From Gammaproteobacteria bacterium (GTDB lineage: Bacteria; Pseudomonadota; Gammaproteobacteria; Pseudomonadales; Azotimanducaceae): a stretch of DNA of 41,356 nt. The stretch spans positions 1-41,356 of the forward strand of contig SYFY01000137.1 of NCBI GenBank assembly GCA_005799745.1. Direction: 5' to 3'. Positions 41,041 through 41,356 of this stretch are shown one piece after another. Position 1 is the first letter of the stretch. Each line of letters starts with the position of its first letter. Below the pieces are notes generated by a model. That model was not told where the DNA came from and made no database searches. It saw only the letters and a program-made list of their open reading frames with translations. Both the position numbers and the translations under genes were made by a program.

Positions 41041-41356
41041 ATGGCCGCTGTTCAAACCCTCGACTTTGACCCCGCCGCACTGCACCGCAAGTACTTGCTC
41101 GAACGTGACAAGCGCTTGCGGGTTGAGGCCAATGATCAGTACACCGAAGTCAAAGGAGATTTCAGTCGCTACGTGGATGATCCTTATGTTAGGCCGGGAT
41201 TCACACGTGCACCGCTCAACGACGAAGTTGATGTTGTCATCATCGGTGGTGGCTTTGGTGGTTTGCTCGCCGGCGCGCGGTTGCGTCAGGCAGGGGTCGA
41301 GAGCATTCGTATCATCGACAAAGCCGGCGACTTCGGCGGCACGTGGTACTGGAATC
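41041..41356 (+). CDS. Flavin-containing (Baeyer-Villiger type) monooxygenase, N-terminal part
   Basis: Only 105 residues lie in the window. After an N-terminal extension typical of long Baeyer-Villiger monooxygenases (FDPAALHRKYLLERDKRLRV) comes the FAD-binding fold: VDVVIIGGGFGGLLAGARLR (GxGxxG), then the acidic strand end in IRIIDKAGDFGGTWYWN. The GGTWYWN segment is shared by phenylacetone- and cyclohexanone-type enzymes. Such proteins insert oxygen next to a ketone carbonyl, giving esters or lactones, using NADPH and oxygen. The start ATG at 41041 has AGGGGA nine bases upstream. It may form part of a catabolic cluster with the hydrolase and crotonase to its left. The rest of the gene lies outside the window. 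Confidence 0.92.
   Translation, partial: MAAVQTLDFDPAALHRKYLLERDKRLRVEANDQYTEVKGDFSRYVDDPYVRPGFTRAPLNDEVDVVIIGGGFGGLLAGARLRQAGVESIRIIDKAGDFGGTWYWN

Noticed and set aside
1-41356. CRISPR arrays, tRNA or rRNA genes, prophage or plasmid origin features
   Set aside because: No regularly spaced direct repeats, cloverleaf-like sequences, phage structural genes or origin-like iterons were seen on either strand. This was by eye; a tRNAscan or CRISPR search was not possible.

Overview
The window looks like chromosomal DNA from a Gram-negative proteobacterium, most likely a gammaproteobacterium of environmental origin. It carries an OprF-like OmpA protein with calcium-binding linker repeats, a KbP/YgaU-type BON-LysM protein, an EnvZ/OmpR-type pair, SirB2-, DUF2959-, DUF937- and DUF481-type proteins, and many acyl-CoA enzymes. 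Base composition is moderately GC-rich, and GTG and TTG starts are frequent. The lineage is inferred from gene content only; there is no rRNA gene and no tRNA gene was seen.

Layout. 1-3100: an acyl-CoA dehydrogenase running off the left edge, a flavin reductase, the N-terminal remnant of a quinoprotein dehydrogenase, an LLM-type oxidoreductase and an atypical crotonase. 3100-6000: a MATE and an MFS transporter, convergent. 6000-8000: a BON-LysM protein, a frameshifted DUF937 gene and a PhyH-type dioxygenase. 8000-13100: a four-gene minus-strand operon (AGCS symporter, exported amidohydrolase, alpha/beta hydrolase, CinA-like/nucleotidyltransferase fusion). 13100-17400: SirB2 protein, LCAD-type dehydrogenase, a MITE-like repeat, an SMP-30 lactonase-like protein, an alanine-rich lipoprotein and a glutathione peroxidase whose frame is crossed by a UGA that very probably encodes selenocysteine. 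17500-21700: thiolase, exported protein, response regulator and sensor kinase. 21700-24500: a possible small-transcript region and a CHASE2 sensor kinase broken by two stops and a frameshift. 24500-28000: DUF481 protein (frameshifted in a G run), a small unknown, OmpA and a DUF2959 lipoprotein. 28000-30200: crotonase plus a paired MaoC-type hydratase operon, then a second MITE-like copy in inverted orientation. 30200-31800: an HSL-type esterase and a stand-alone ClpP. 31787-39074: a six-gene minus-strand run (M20 hydrolase, phosphotransferase, acyl-CoA dehydrogenase, crotonase, 7TM hybrid histidine kinase, ModA-like binding protein). 39191-end: crotonase, Asp-type alpha/beta hydrolase and a Baeyer-Villiger-type monooxygenase running off the right edge.

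How it works together. Three acyl-CoA dehydrogenases, four crotonases, a split MaoC hydratase, a thiolase and several oxygenases and hydrolases indicate catabolism of hydrophobic acids, ketones or cyclic compounds through CoA thioesters, supported by exporters and envelope proteins. The substrate cannot be read from the sequence.

Most notable are the selenocysteine glutathione peroxidase with a plausible bacterial SECIS hairpin, the two TA-flanked MITE-like copies, the CinA-like/nucleotidyltransferase fusion that lacks the deamidase catalytic residues, the co-transcribed orphan ModA and hybrid kinase, and an unusual number of broken genes. The broken genes are either real decay or consensus errors in the sequence.
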